From Roseimicrobium sp. ORNL1 (GTDB lineage: Bacteria > Verrucomicrobiota > Verrucomicrobiia > Verrucomicrobiales > Verrucomicrobiaceae): a stretch of DNA of 64,000 nucleotides. Each line of letters begins with the position of its first letter. Positions within the stretch are counted from its first letter, which is position 1. The notes under the pieces were generated by a model. It had not been told where the DNA came from. It saw only the letters and a program-made list of their open reading frames with translations, and did not search any database. Positions 34,510-43,944 of this stretch are shown here, one piece after another. The DNA lies in the NCBI RefSeq assembly GCF_011044495.1, contig NZ_CP049143.1, forward strand, positions 6,944,001 to 7,008,000, in the 5' to 3' direction. The translations under genes and the position numbers were made by a program.

Positions 34510-35573
34510 ATGATACACCCTCACTCACCACGAGCATGACCCGGCGTCATTGGTTGGGGCTGGCCGCAGGCACGGCGGTTTCCTCCGTTGCCGCAGCTGC
34601 TGACTCGCGGGCAAGCTCAACACCAAGCATGCACGCCTATCCGGGGTACGGATGGCTGCGGGGCTTCAGCATGGTGCCTTCTTGGGGTGCGCGCATCGAG
34701 GATGCCTGGTGGCTCTACGATGGTGCGCGCATGCGTGAGGAGGTGGCCTTGGCAAAGCAGGTGCACGCCAACTGCATCCGCCTCTGGATCGAGTTCACCG
34801 CATGGATGGCAGATCCGGACAAGGTCACGGCGCATTTCATGGATGCCGTGGCGGCCATTGCCGAGCAAGGTATGAAGGTAATGCCTTGCCTCTTCAACCG
34901 CTGGCATGACAATAAGTACGACTACGGCGGCACCTACACGGAGAATCTCCGCCGCGACCACCAGCCACAGCTCGACTATGTGCGCGCGCTCGTGCAGCCG
35001 CTGGCCAACGATGACCGCATCCTCATCTGGGATCTCTGCAACGAACCCCAAGCTCGCGATCTGAACTCAGAGGTGAACAAGAAGGAGTACGCCTGGCTGG
35101 AGGGTATCACCCGCGCCGTGCGCGCCTGCGGTGTGCGTCAGCCCATCACCATCGGCACCATGACGGGGAGCAATATCGAAATCTATGCGCCCCTCATGGA
35201 CGTGCTCTGTGCGCATCCCTACTCACGGGACAAAGCGGCTTTGGAGAAGCAAATCACCGAGTTCAAGGCCATTTCGGAATCCGCCGGCAAACCACTGCTG
35301 GTCAATGAATGCATCCCCGGTGCACTGGATGATGCTGCACGCGCGGATGTCGCACGGTACTACACGGACTTGCTCTCCGCGGCAGGCTTTGGCTGGATGG
35401 GATGGGCCTTGCGTGAAGGCAAGGCCATCTCCACGCGCCGTGATCGCTATGATGCGAATGGCATCAACGGCGAAGGGTTCCATCCCTTCTTTACGAAGGA
35501 AGGTCGCCTCCGCAGCGGATTGGAATTTCTCACGCAACCTCCCACACTCCCCGCACCATGGCAGAAGGCATGA
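34506..35573 (+). CDS. Tat-exported GH5-like glycoside hydrolase
   Basis: 355 residues with a Tat signal (TRRHWLGLAAGTAVSS, residues 12-27). The rest is a TIM-barrel hydrolase of the cellulase/mannanase type: ANCIRLWIEF near 95, WDLCNEP with the probable acid/base Glu180, and LLVNECIPG with the probable nucleophile Glu268. The length fits a single catalytic domain. The start overlaps the regulator stop by 4 bp, which implies coupling. The specific glycan is not known; mannan or glucan is only a guess. Confidence 0.78.
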   Translation: MNDTPSLTTSMTRRHWLGLAAGTAVSSVAAAADSRASSTPSMHAYPGYGWLRGFSMVPSWGARIEDAWWLYDGARMREEVALAKQVHANCIRLWIEFTAWMADPDKVTAHFMDAVAAIAEQGMKVMPCLFNRWHDNKYDYGGTYTENLRRDHQPQLDYVRALVQPLANDDRILIWDLCNEPQARDLNSEVNKKEYAWLEGITRAVRACGVRQPITIGTMTGSNIEIYAPLMDVLCAHPYSRDKAALEKQITEFKAISESAGKPLLVNECIPGALDDAARADVARYYTDLLSAAGFGWMGWALREGKAISTRRDRYDANGINGEGFHPFFTKEGRLRSGLEFLTQPPTLPAPWQKA

Positions 35574-37033
35574 AACGCTCGCCAGTTCATCGCATGGGCA
35601 CGCGTCGCGAGTTCTTGTGGCAGGCTGGTGGTGGACTGGGTGGCATCGCCCTGACTTCCATGCTGCATGGTGCGGCAACGGGAGCACCCATGGCCAATCC
35701 ACAGGCGCCACGGTCCTCTCCACACGTGGCAACAGCGCAGCGGGTGATCCACATCTTCTGCCCAGGCGGCATGAGTCATGTGGACTCGTGGGACTACCGA
35801 CCGGCGCTGGAGCGCCTGCACGGAAAGCCATTCGACCTCGAAGACGGGAAGAACTTCTTCTCCGGCAAGGCAGGAAACTACGCGAAGAGCTTCTGGCCGT
35901 ACCGCCAGCATGGCCAGTGTGGGAAATGGATGTCCGATCTCTTCCCACGACTCTCGCAATGCGTGGATGACATGGCCTTCATACACTCCATGCAGAGCAA
36001 GACGGCGCTGCATGGGCCTGCGATGTTCATGGCGAACAGCGGATTCATTCTCCCGGGGTTTCCGGCGATGGGAGCATGGGTGACCTATGGTCTCGGCAGC
36101 GAGAGTGAGAATCTCCCCGCCTTTGTGGTGCTGCCGGATCCACGAGGCCTGCCACCAGGCGGTGTCATCAACTGGGGCGCGGGGTTCCTGCCTGCAGTGC
36201 ATCAGGGCACGGTGATTGAAACCGCAGCGTCGAAGGCTCCGATCGCGGACCTGTTTGCAGACACACCACAAGGTGGGTTCGCGACCACGCCCGAGCATGA
36301 ACGAGAAGGGCTCGACTTCCTGCAATCCATCAACCGCAAGCATCTCGCTGCGCGAACCGGCCAGAGTGAACTGGAGGCACGCATCGCCTCCTACGAACTC
36401 GCCGCGCGATTGCAACTCAGTGCGCCCGAAGTGACTGACCTGCGTGGTGAAAGCGAGGCCACACGCGAGATGTACATGCTCGACAACGAGGACATCGGTC
36501 CCTTTGGCAGACAATGCTTGCTGGCTCGCCGGTTGGTAGAACGCGGGGTGCGCTTTGTGCAGTTGTACTGCGGCGCCGAGAACACGACGGCGAAGAAGAT
36601 CCGCCCGAACTGGGACTCGCATGAGGACATCATGCGCGACCATGGTTACTGGGGCGCGGTGCTGGATACCGGCTGCAGCGCCTTGCTTCAGGATCTGAAG
36701 TCACGTGGGCTGCTGGAGAGCACGCTGGTCATTTGCAGCACGGAGTTTGGCCGCCAGCCCTTCATGCAGGGTTCCCAGAAGGGGCGGGATCACAACCCCG
36801 GCGCCTTCACTGTGTGGATGGCAGGAGGCGGAATTCGAGGCGGCGTGAGTTATGGCTCCAGTGATGAGACGGGTTGGAAGGCAGAGGACAAACCGACGAT
36901 GTCCTACGACCTGCACGCCACCGCCCTTCACCTGCTGGGCATCGACCACCAGAAACTCAGCGTGTATCACAACGGCATCCAGCGGCGGCTCACGGATGTG
37001 CATGGACACGTCATTCGGGAGGTGCTGGCATGA
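35570..37033 (+). CDS. DUF1501 protein with Tat signal
   Basis: 487 residues. The Tat motif is GTRREFLWQAGGGLGG (residues 9-24). The body is a sulfatase-fold DUF1501 protein: FCPGGMSHVDSWDYRP, ALHGPAMFMANSGF, LDNEDIGPFGRQCLLARRLVERGVRFVQLYCG, and a late DHNPGAFTVWMAGGGIRGGVSYGSSDE. The ATG at 35570 overlaps the stop of the hydrolase gene (35571-35573). A start at 35558 is also possible. DUF1501 genes are almost always next to a PSD1-type gene, as here. The biochemical role is not established. Confidence 0.88.
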   Translation: MKRSPVHRMGTRREFLWQAGGGLGGIALTSMLHGAATGAPMANPQAPRSSPHVATAQRVIHIFCPGGMSHVDSWDYRPALERLHGKPFDLEDGKNFFSGKAGNYAKSFWPYRQHGQCGKWMSDLFPRLSQCVDDMAFIHSMQSKTALHGPAMFMANSGFILPGFPAMGAWVTYGLGSESENLPAFVVLPDPRGLPPGGVINWGAGFLPAVHQGTVIETAASKAPIADLFADTPQGGFATTPEHEREGLDFLQSINRKHLAARTGQSELEARIASYELAARLQLSAPEVTDLRGESEATREMYMLDNEDIGPFGRQCLLARRLVERGVRFVQLYCGAENTTAKKIRPNWDSHEDIMRDHGYWGAVLDTGCSALLQDLKSRGLLESTLVICSTEFGRQPFMQGSQKGRDHNPGAFTVWMAGGGIRGGVSYGSSDETGWKAEDKPTMSYDLHATALHLLGIDHQKLSVYHNGIQRRLTDVHGHVIREVLA

Positions 37034-40000
37034 ATGGTTCAAACCGCCTCCTCTTGATGCATCGCTGGAAGGTCATCGCGTTAGCCGCGCTTGCTTTCTG
37101 TACCACATCCGAAGGCGCAGTGGATTTCAGCCGCGACATTGCCCCCATCCTCAGCATGCACTGCGCGGAGTGTCATGGACCCAATGTGCAGAAAGGAAAA
37201 GTCTCGCTGCAATCTCGTGCGCATGCCGTGGGCGAAGCAGACTGGAAGAAAGCCATTGAGGCTGGAAATCCCGAAGCGAGCCTGCTGCTGCGATCCGTGA
37301 GCGGCTCGCAACCCGAGATGCCGAAGAAGGGACCCAAGCTCACGGCGGATGAAGTCAGCAAACTCCGCGAGTGGATCGCTGCGGGCGCTCCGTGGCCAGC
37401 GGAAGTCACACTCAAGGAACGGCTCAGCGGCTCCGGCACAGTCTGGTCACTGCAACCGCTGCGAGACTCGATGCCCCCCATGGTAGCAGTGGAAGGATTG
37501 CCTCTCCCCGTTTCCTCACCGGTGGATGCTTTCATCAACGCGAAGCTGTCAGGGAAGGGACTCACGCCCGCAGCCGAAGCGGATCGCCGCACCTTGATAC
37601 GCCGGCTGAGCTTTACCCTGCTGGGCCTTCCGCCTTCGCCTGACGAAGTCGAGGCCTTCATCCATGACACGCACCCTGATGCCTGGGAACGCCTCGTGGA
37701 TCGTTACCTAGCGTCTCCGCACTACGGTGAACGCTGGGCGCGGCACTGGCTGGACATCGCGCACTATGCAGACACACATGGGTTCGAGCGCGACCAGAAG
37801 CGTGAGCATGCGTGGCCTTATCGCGACTGGGTGGTTCGCGCCTTCAACAGTGACATGCCGTATGACGCATTCATCCGGCAGCAGATTGCCGGGGATGTCA
37901 TCGCACCGCAAAACCGGGACGCAGTGATCGCCACCGGCTTTCTCGCGGCGGGTCCATGGGACTTCGTGGGGCAGAAGGAAACACCCAGTCCAATGCTGAA
38001 GCGCCAGGCAAGGGCCGATGACCTTGATGACATGGTGACTCAGGTAGTCACTTCAACGCTCGGCCTCACCATCAACTGCGCCCGCTGCCACAATCACAAA
38101 CTCGATCCCATTTCCCAGGAGGACTACTACCGCCTCTGGGCCGTCTTCGCTGGAGTCACGCGCGGTGAGAGGGACATCGATGCTCCAGGACAGGAAGGCT
38201 CGCTGCAAAAGCAGAAGGAACTCGCCACGCGCCAGCAACAGCTCAGTGATGTGATCAAACGCCTTACCGGTCCCACGCTCGATCTCGCCGACATCGTGGG
38301 TGGAGGCGACGGCACCGGCAATGGAAAAGCAGGCGCAGGCATCGATGCCAGCACCGGAAAGCGCATTGAGAACAAGAAAGGATTCCTCGATGGAGCGAAG
38401 ACGAATCGATTTCTTACCGTGCAGCCACCCGACAAGGGAGGCGCTGCGGATCTCATTCATGGAGTCGTCATTCCTGACGGCACGCATCCGGTGCCGGTCA
38501 CGAGCACGGGCATCACGGTGGAAGGCGTGCCCGCCACCTCTGGCAAGGCTTGGGATGGAATTCGGAACGGACCAGTGAATGCGCAGGCGAGCACGACACT
38601 AAGCGGCGTAGACTACAAGAGTGCAGGTCACTCCCTCCTGGGGTTGCATGCGAATGCCGCCATCACCTTCGACCTCGCAGCCATGCGGCGCATGCTGGGA
38701 GATGGCGCGCTGCGCTTCACGGCCATGACGGGCTATGGCGGTTCGGCATTAAACTCGAAAGCGGAGTTCCATGTTTTCCTGGATGGGAAGCTTGCCTTCC
38801 ATCGCGCGACGTTCGGCGCAAAAGATGGTGGCCTGCCGCTGGACGTGAGTATCCCCGCCAGTGTGCGTTTCCTCACGTTGATGTCCACAGATGGAGGGGA
38901 CGGCATCTCCCACGATCAGGTCTTCCTCGGCGATGCGAAGCTCGCGCCAACCGAGGCATCCTCACGCCTTTCCAGAGCCGAGCAGGCACAGCTTGCCTCC
39001 GCCATCCAGGAGCGTGATGACCTCTTCAGCCAGCTCAATGCCCTCGCCCGGCCGGGCAAGTTCTACGGCGTCCTGAGCGGAGAAGCGCCCAAGGTCCACG
39101 TGCTGGCACGCGGCAGCACGGAGGCTCCCGGCGAGGAAGTCATGCCTGGCGGTCTCACCTGTGCCAGTGCATCCGATCATGATTTTGGCAATCACACCAC
39201 CCCCGAAGGCGAACGCAGGCGCAGGCTGGCGGAGTGGCTTGTCCGCACAGACAATCCACTCACCGCGCGTGTGCTGGTGAACCGGCTGTGGCACCATCAC
39301 TTTGGCAGAGGGCTGGTGGATACACCCAGCGACTTCGGAAATGGCGGAGGCAAACCAAGCCATCCCGAACTGCTGGACTGGCTCGCGCGTGAATTCATGA
39401 AGTCCGGATGGAGCATGAAACACATGCACCGCCTCATCCTTACGAGCAAAGCCTACCTCCGCAGCTCCCTGCGCGAGATCGAAAGTCCAGACACCTCCAA
39501 CATCCTGCTGGCACGCATGCATCCCCGTCGACTGGATGCCGAGTCTCTGCGTGACGCGGTGCTGACCGTGAGCGGTTGCCTGAATCCCGAGATGGGTGGG
39601 CCGGGATATCAAGACTTCGACTATCAGGAGGCCTATGCGCCGATTTACAAACACATCACGGCGGACAAGCCCTCGCTGTGGAAGCGAAGCATCTACCGCT
39701 TCATCGTACGCACCACGCCACAGCGGTTCATGACCACGCTGGATTGTCCTGACCCGGCCAACCTCACTCCGGCACGTCTCACCACCACCACCGCCCTGCA
39801 GTCGCTCGCGCTGATGAACAACGCCTTCATGCTGCAACAGTCGCGCTACTTTGCCGAGCGCGTGCAGCACGAGACCGGCGTAGAAGCCGGGGCGCAGATC
39901 ACACGTGCGTTCGAGCTGGCCTTCCAACGTGCGCCTGACTCGCAAGAACTGGAAAGCGCTCTCAGACTCGTGGAACAACAGGGGCTGCCCGCCCTGTGCC

Positions 40001-40041
40001 GCCTGCTATTCAATGCAAACGAGTTCGTGCACCTCGACTGA
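37030..40041 (+). CDS. PSD1/DUF1549-DUF1553 cytochrome-type protein with NPCBM-like insert
   Basis: 1003 residues. After a signal peptide the PSCyt1 segment holds one heme c motif, CAECHG (near residue 40), and DPEASLLL-like text. DUF1549 follows (LIRRLSFTLLGLPPSPDEVEAF, HYGERWARHWLDIAHYADTHGFERD). At about 518-645 there is an NPCBM-like carbohydrate-binding module (HSLLGLHANAAITFDL, FTAMTGYGGSALNSKAEFHVFLDGK, MSTDGGDGISHDQVFLGDAKL). DUF1553 follows, including PLTARVLVNRLWHHHFGRGLVDTPSDFG. The start ATG overlaps the DUF1501 stop by 4 bp, so the pair is coupled. An open frame further upstream is not used. Confidence 0.88.
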   Translation: MNGSNRLLLMHRWKVIALAALAFCTTSEGAVDFSRDIAPILSMHCAECHGPNVQKGKVSLQSRAHAVGEADWKKAIEAGNPEASLLLRSVSGSQPEMPKKGPKLTADEVSKLREWIAAGAPWPAEVTLKERLSGSGTVWSLQPLRDSMPPMVAVEGLPLPVSSPVDAFINAKLSGKGLTPAAEADRRTLIRRLSFTLLGLPPSPDEVEAFIHDTHPDAWERLVDRYLASPHYGERWARHWLDIAHYADTHGFERDQKREHAWPYRDWVVRAFNSDMPYDAFIRQQIAGDVIAPQNRDAVIATGFLAAGPWDFVGQKETPSPMLKRQARADDLDDMVTQVVTSTLGLTINCARCHNHKLDPISQEDYYRLWAVFAGVTRGERDIDAPGQEGSLQKQKELATRQQQLSDVIKRLTGPTLDLADIVGGGDGTGNGKAGAGIDASTGKRIENKKGFLDGAKTNRFLTVQPPDKGGAADLIHGVVIPDGTHPVPVTSTGITVEGVPATSGKAWDGIRNGPVNAQASTTLSGVDYKSAGHSLLGLHANAAITFDLAAMRRMLGDGALRFTAMTGYGGSALNSKAEFHVFLDGKLAFHRATFGAKDGGLPLDVSIPASVRFLTLMSTDGGDGISHDQVFLGDAKLAPTEASSRLSRAEQAQLASAIQERDDLFSQLNALARPGKFYGVLSGEAPKVHVLARGSTEAPGEEVMPGGLTCASASDHDFGNHTTPEGERRRRLAEWLVRTDNPLTARVLVNRLWHHHFGRGLVDTPSDFGNGGGKPSHPELLDWLAREFMKSGWSMKHMHRLILTSKAYLRSSLREIESPDTSNILLARMHPRRLDAESLRDAVLTVSGCLNPEMGGPGYQDFDYQEAYAPIYKHITADKPSLWKRSIYRFIVRTTPQRFMTTLDCPDPANLTPARLTTTTALQSLALMNNAFMLQQSRYFAERVQHETGVEAGAQITRAFELAFQRAPDSQELESALRLVEQQGLPALCRLLFNANEFVHLD

Positions 40042-40055
40042 CGCAACTCGCTTTC

Positions 40056-40295
40056 TCAAATCGGCTTGGGCTTGGTGGCTTCATTCAGGGAGCCACACTG
40101 CGGACACGCGGTCATGGGACTGCGGTTGAGGTTTTCGTAGATGTTCCCGCAGATGCGGCAGGACACGAGATCCTGCCGCGCCTTCCCCTCCTGACGACGC
40201 TCCTTCATCACGGCATACAGCCAGAAGCACCCGAGCAGGGCCAGCCCCACAATCATGCCGAGTAGCAGCAGGGTGGTGAGGGAGACGTGTATCAT
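40056..40295 (-). CDS. small zinc-ribbon membrane protein
   Basis: 79 residues from the ATG at 40295. One hydrophobic segment (8-27) precedes a basic stretch and a four-Cys zinc ribbon, CRICGNIYENLNRSPMTACPQCG. The frame is open further upstream but without a membrane protein start. It is the last gene of the Exb-type operon, 37 bp behind the TonB-like gene. The metal-binding part would be cytoplasmic or periplasmic according to orientation, which is unknown. Confidence 0.6.
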   Translation of the reverse strand: MIHVSLTTLLLLGMIVGLALLGCFWLYAVMKERRQEGKARQDLVSCRICGNIYENLNRSPMTACPQCGSLNEATKPKPI

Positions 40296-40332
40296 GATGG
40301 GTGTGATGGAAACGATTCGGCGGGAAGCCAGG

Positions 40333-41124
40333 CTACGGTTGTGCTTTGGAAGGTTCCCAGGCGAAGCTGGCCACACCCCAAGTGGGTGCTTCAGCGTCCT
40401 TTTTCTTCTCCTCAACGGGTTCAAAGCGCGCTTGCGCGACCCGCTCAATCAGTTCGGAGGCCATCGCCAGATGCTCCGACTCACGGAGCGGCAGGGCGAA
40501 CCAGACACGCCCCTGGGCATCCACGCCGAGCTGGATGTGGTGCGCACCAGGATCCGCCGGCGAGATGCCGGTGAAATCCGGAGGGTGTATCATCTTCCGA
40601 GTCACCAGATTTCCAGAGAGCTTCATCACCAGGCGTGGCGGAGCCTCTTTCGGCGGAGCCTGCTCGTCCTTCGAGGAACGCTTCAGCTCACTGAAATCCA
40701 GCGGCGGCAGCACCGGTTCATCCACCTTCAACAAGCGTGCTGGAGGCACGGTGAAGGGCTTGTGAGGAAGGTCTTGCAGGCCGAGCTTGTGACCCTCGTA
40801 GCTCGGGTGGAATACCGGCGCATGATCTTCCAGCCGTGAGGTGTCAGCACCGGGATCATCACTCGGCAGCACCAGGAAGTCACGATCCTGCACTTTGTTC
40901 AAGATGGCTCGCGCGACAGGGTCCGAGGGATCCAGCAGCAGCACCTGGTGGGGAATGGGGGTGCTGCGTTGCGATTGTGGATACACCACCTGAAACACAT
41001 AGAAGAATCCCGCCAGTCCCAGCGCCACCACGCCAATCCAGAAGATGAGCCGCCGCCCCTGCTCCAGTGGCCGGGGCCAGTGGAAGATGAGGGGCGTTTC
41101 CTTGGAGGAGGTTTCAGCAGGCAT
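40333..41124 (-). CDS. TonB-like or energy-transducing protein
   Basis: 263 residues. One membrane helix near residues 27-48 (IFWIGVVALGLAGFFYVFQV), then a long Pro-rich, charged linker (about 60-175) and a small C-terminal domain (ADPGAHHIQLGVDAQGRVWFALPL). This is the layout of TonB/TolA-type transducers, though the C-terminal sequence is not a clear TonB domain. It is 37 bp behind the ExbD gene. It likely connects the ExbB/ExbD motor with an outer-membrane transporter. Confidence 0.6.
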   Translation of the reverse strand: MPAETSSKETPLIFHWPRPLEQGRRLIFWIGVVALGLAGFFYVFQVVYPQSQRSTPIPHQVLLLDPSDPVARAILNKVQDRDFLVLPSDDPGADTSRLEDHAPVFHPSYEGHKLGLQDLPHKPFTVPPARLLKVDEPVLPPLDFSELKRSSKDEQAPPKEAPPRLVMKLSGNLVTRKMIHPPDFTGISPADPGAHHIQLGVDAQGRVWFALPLRESEHLAMASELIERVAQARFEPVEEKKKDAEAPTWGVASFAWEPSKAQP

Positions 41125-41161
41125 GGGCTCTTATTCGGTCGGCGAATGGCACCTCTTCACC

Positions 41162-41566
41162 TCACCTCGACGGCTGGGTGGCAAAGGCCACCTCATAGCC
41201 CATGCGCAGGGCGAGATTGCTCACCTGCTGGAAACGTCCGCCCAGCGGCGCTCCCCCATCCGCGTGAATGATGAGCCGGCGTCCCTCGGTCTTCTTCAGC
41301 TCAAGCTGACGGCCGAGTTCCTCGTAGGTCACCGGCCGGCCATTGAAGTACATGGAGGAATCATTGCCCGAGGGCAGGGTCACCACCTGCGCGCGCTCAA
41401 AGCCGCTGAGGCGAGAGGCACTCTCCGGCAGCTTCACCGCCACGCCGCTCTGGATCACGAAGTTCGAGCCCAGCAGGAAGAAGAGCAGCAGGAGCAGCAG
41501 CACGTTGAGCACCGGCCCCAGGTACATCCAGAAGCCCGGCTTCGGCAGATGACTGACGAGCTTCAT
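41162..41566 (-). CDS. exbD: ExbD/TolR-family biopolymer transport protein
   Basis: 134 residues with a single N-terminal helix (14-36, MYLGPVLNVLLLLLLFFLLGSNFVI). The usual conserved Asp of the ExbD helix is not obvious, because the segment is Leu-rich, which is unusual. The periplasmic domain (about 45-130) has RLIIHADGGAPLGGRFQQVSNLALRMGY, typical of ExbD/TolR. Its partner ExbB gene is upstream in the same operon, with a small gene between. It would act as the periplasmic arm of the proton-driven motor. Confidence 0.75.
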   Translation of the reverse strand: MKLVSHLPKPGFWMYLGPVLNVLLLLLLFFLLGSNFVIQSGVAVKLPESASRLSGFERAQVVTLPSGNDSSMYFNGRPVTYEELGRQLELKKTEGRRLIIHADGGAPLGGRFQQVSNLALRMGYEVAFATQPSR

Positions 41567-41712
41567 GAATGGGACAGGTGCAGCACTTGGGCGTGAAAAG
41601 AAAGGGACAGGGACATCAGCGGATCCTCAAGGGTTCCATGCACATAGGATCGCGACTTGCTGCGATGGGCGCAACTACAAATCCTCCCATTCCACCATCC
41701 ACCGGCAGGGAG

Positions 41713-42141
41713 TCAGCCCCACTCATTTCCGTGGGCGGAACGATGCAGGGGATACAGGAAAACGTCCCCCACCTCCACGGGGGAGTCGTCGGGCGGGCTC
41801 GGGAAGTAGAGAATCCTGAGCACGCCGCGCATGGAAACCACACTGGCAAACACGGTCTCGCCGGCCATCCGGAGTTCCACTCGCGCTACACAGCACGGAT
41901 TGTCTTTTTTCCTGAGAAGCGGTCCTTTGTAGCGATCGAGGCCGAGATACACCATCCGCCCCTTGTTAAAGCGCTGAAAAAATGGCATCGACCGTAATTG
42001 CGCGCGGACTGCGTCGACATCGTCCGCAGGCAATTTCACCAGGACGGCATCAAGCAACGCCATTTCGGCAGGCTTGAAGAAGAATCTGCCGTTATAGGCA
42101 ACGAAGTACCATGCCCTCTTGAGGATGGTCCAGAAGTTCAT
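41713..42141 (-). CDS. hypothetical protein in the Exb operon
   Basis: 142 residues, soluble, with a predicted alpha-beta fold. Features are ALLDAVLVKLPADDVDAVRAQLRSMPFFQRF and the charged GRMVYLGLDRYKGPLLRKKDN. No family is recognised. It lies between exbB and exbD-like genes on the same strand (50 and 146 bp gaps), so it is probably part of the operon. Confidence 0.55.
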   Translation of the reverse strand: MNFWTILKRAWYFVAYNGRFFFKPAEMALLDAVLVKLPADDVDAVRAQLRSMPFFQRFNKGRMVYLGLDRYKGPLLRKKDNPCCVARVELRMAGETVFASVVSMRGVLRILYFPSPPDDSPVEVGDVFLYPLHRSAHGNEWG

Positions 42142-42191
42142 CGTGAGTGAGAAAGGACATCTGTCGTCGTCGCCCTTCCCTCACGGCTTCT

Positions 42192-42884
42192 TTATCCGCG
42201 CTTCAGCGCGCTGCCGGAGTCGGCCTTGCGGAACTCCACAATCTGCGCCCCCATCGCGGGAGCAGCGTGCGCAGGCTCGCGATTGTCCTCGAGGATGTTC
42301 ACGATTTCGATACCGGCGCGCTCCAGGTCATGCATGAGGTGGCGGGCCTTGGCTGCCAGGAACGAATAGAAAAGGTAGCTTGGAATCGCCACCACCAGAC
42401 CCAGGGCCGAGGTAATGAGCGCGAGGAAGACTCCATTCGCCACATCCGCCGGCGTGGCATAGCCATTCACATTGTTCAGGCGGGTGAAGGTGTTCATCAG
42501 GCCGAGGATGGTGCCCAGAAGACCGATGAGAGGCGTGGCGTGAGCGATGCCGTGCAGCACGCTGAGATAGCGCTCCAAGCGCGGCACCTCGAGCTGGCCA
42601 GCTTCCTGCACGATGTCTTTCAACTGCTCGCGCGTCGCATGGTGGCGCAGCAACGCGGCGTGCAGCACACGGCCGGCAGGCACACGGGTGGCCACGCATT
42701 CCTGGAGAGCCTCGGCGTAGTTTTTCCGGCGAATCAGACTGGCAAGTCCGGCGAGGAATTCACCGACATTCATGCCTGCCCGATGGTAGTACGAGATGCG
42801 TTCCGCAAAGATTGCCAGGGCCAGCCCAAAGCAACCCAGGAGCACCCAGACAAGGGCGCCTCCTTTGGAAATCAGATCGAGCAT
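42192..42884 (-). CDS. exbB: MotA/TolQ/ExbB proton-channel family protein
   Basis: 230 residues. Three membrane segments: about 8-27, 115-135 and 150-175. The signature is LSVLHGIAHATPLIGLLGTILGLMNTF, followed by PADVANGVFLALITSALGLVVAIPSYLFY, typical of TolQ/ExbB. With the ExbD-like and TonB-like proteins downstream it would form the inner-membrane motor that powers outer-membrane transport. The operon starts with this gene. Confidence 0.87.
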   Translation of the reverse strand: MLDLISKGGALVWVLLGCFGLALAIFAERISYYHRAGMNVGEFLAGLASLIRRKNYAEALQECVATRVPAGRVLHAALLRHHATREQLKDIVQEAGQLEVPRLERYLSVLHGIAHATPLIGLLGTILGLMNTFTRLNNVNGYATPADVANGVFLALITSALGLVVAIPSYLFYSFLAAKARHLMHDLERAGIEIVNILEDNREPAHAAPAMGAQIVEFRKADSGSALKRG

Positions 42885-43326
42885 GAGGGTGGTAGCGGGA
42901 TGTGAGGTTCTCTAGAAAATCAAATCCGCACGCACCGGAGCCGGGGGGAGCCTGAATGCGCGCGCCAGTACCAAAGGGGAGCAGGGCATGGCGTGAACGG
43001 CGGGGACCCTATAGCTTGTTTCATGCCGACGCAATGCTGCATTTCCCTCTTTTTCCACCAGTCGTAACTGGTTGAACGACCGCGAGAAGCGAGCCCAAAC
43101 GTGCAAAATTCGGGACTGGCACAACAGGAGGTGAAGGCGAAAAAACATCCTCTCTGGCGGCGGTTAAATTTTAGAAGTCTTAAATAATTCACCCCTTTTC
43201 CGATTCTGCAACTGCTTTCCCCCGGTGGGTCGGATGAGCAAAACCGCATCCACATTTGCGTCCCCGGGAAGGTCCGCTACTTTCCTTTACCCGCCATGCC
43301 GTTCCGCATGGCAAAAGCCCCCGGCC
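42885..43326. other. non-coding divergent region upstream of exbB and trpG
   Basis: 442 bp with no gene I can support. It must contain the promoters of the divergent exbB operon and trpG. A small imperfect hairpin surrounds 43058-43071. Overlapping frames here have no match to a protein family. Confidence 0.5.
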
Positions 43327-43902
43327 ATGCTCCTCATCATCGACAACTACGACTCCTTTACCTACAACCTCGTGCAGTACTTCGGGGAAATGGGCGCCAC
43401 CATGGAGATCCGCCGCAACGATCAGGTGACGCTGGATGAAATCGAGAAGATGCAGCCCACGCATGTGTGCATCTCTCCCGGACCCTGCACGCCCAAGGAA
43501 GCGGGTCTGAGCAATGACGTGATCCGCCGCTTCGGCAGCAGGGTGCCGCTTCTCGGTGTTTGCCTGGGACATCAATGCATCGGTGATGTGTTCGGCGGCG
43601 ATGTGGTGCGCGCGGGCCGGCTCATGCACGGCAAGGTCTCACGCATTCATCACACGAATGCTTCTGTCTTCGCCACCATGCCGCAGGACTTCGAAGCCAC
43701 GCGCTACCATTCTCTCATCGTGAAGCGTGATACGCTGCCGGACTGTCTGGAGATCACGGCAGTGGCAGCCGATGACGATTCTGAGATCATGGGCCTGCGC
43801 CACAAGGAACTGCCCATCCACGGCGTGCAATTCCACCCGGAAAGCATTCTCACCCAAGATGGTAAACGACTGTTGAAGAATTTTCTGGAAATGAGCGCCT
43901 AG
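43327..43902 (+). CDS. trpG: anthranilate/aminodeoxychorismate synthase glutaminase subunit
   Basis: 191 residues, class I glutamine amidotransferase. [20 protein letters not shown] is at the start; the catalytic Cys79 is in [17 protein letters not shown]; His170 and Glu172 are in [16 protein letters not shown]. This is the TrpG/PabA type that supplies ammonia for anthranilate or aminodeoxychorismate synthesis. The synthase component I is not in this window, so trpG and pabA cannot be told apart. ATG 43327 is chosen because homology starts at the first residue. An in-frame extension to 43225 does not look like protein. Confidence 0.93.
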   Translation: MLLIIDNYDSFTYNLVQYFGEMGATMEIRRNDQVTLDEIEKMQPTHVCISPGPCTPKEAGLSNDVIRRFGSRVPLLGVCLGHQCIGDVFGGDVVRAGRLMHGKVSRIHHTNASVFATMPQDFEATRYHSLIVKRDTLPDCLEITAVAADDDSEIMGLRHKELPIHGVQFHPESILTQDGKRLLKNFLEMSA

Positions 43903-43944
43903 CGGCACTTAAGTTGCTTGTCCACCCGCACCGGCCCGCGCGTC

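Noticed and set aside
36874-37029. Upstream extension of the PSD1 gene
   Set aside because: Overlaps DUF1501 coding sequence; the ATG at 37030 gives a signal peptide and an ATGA overlap.
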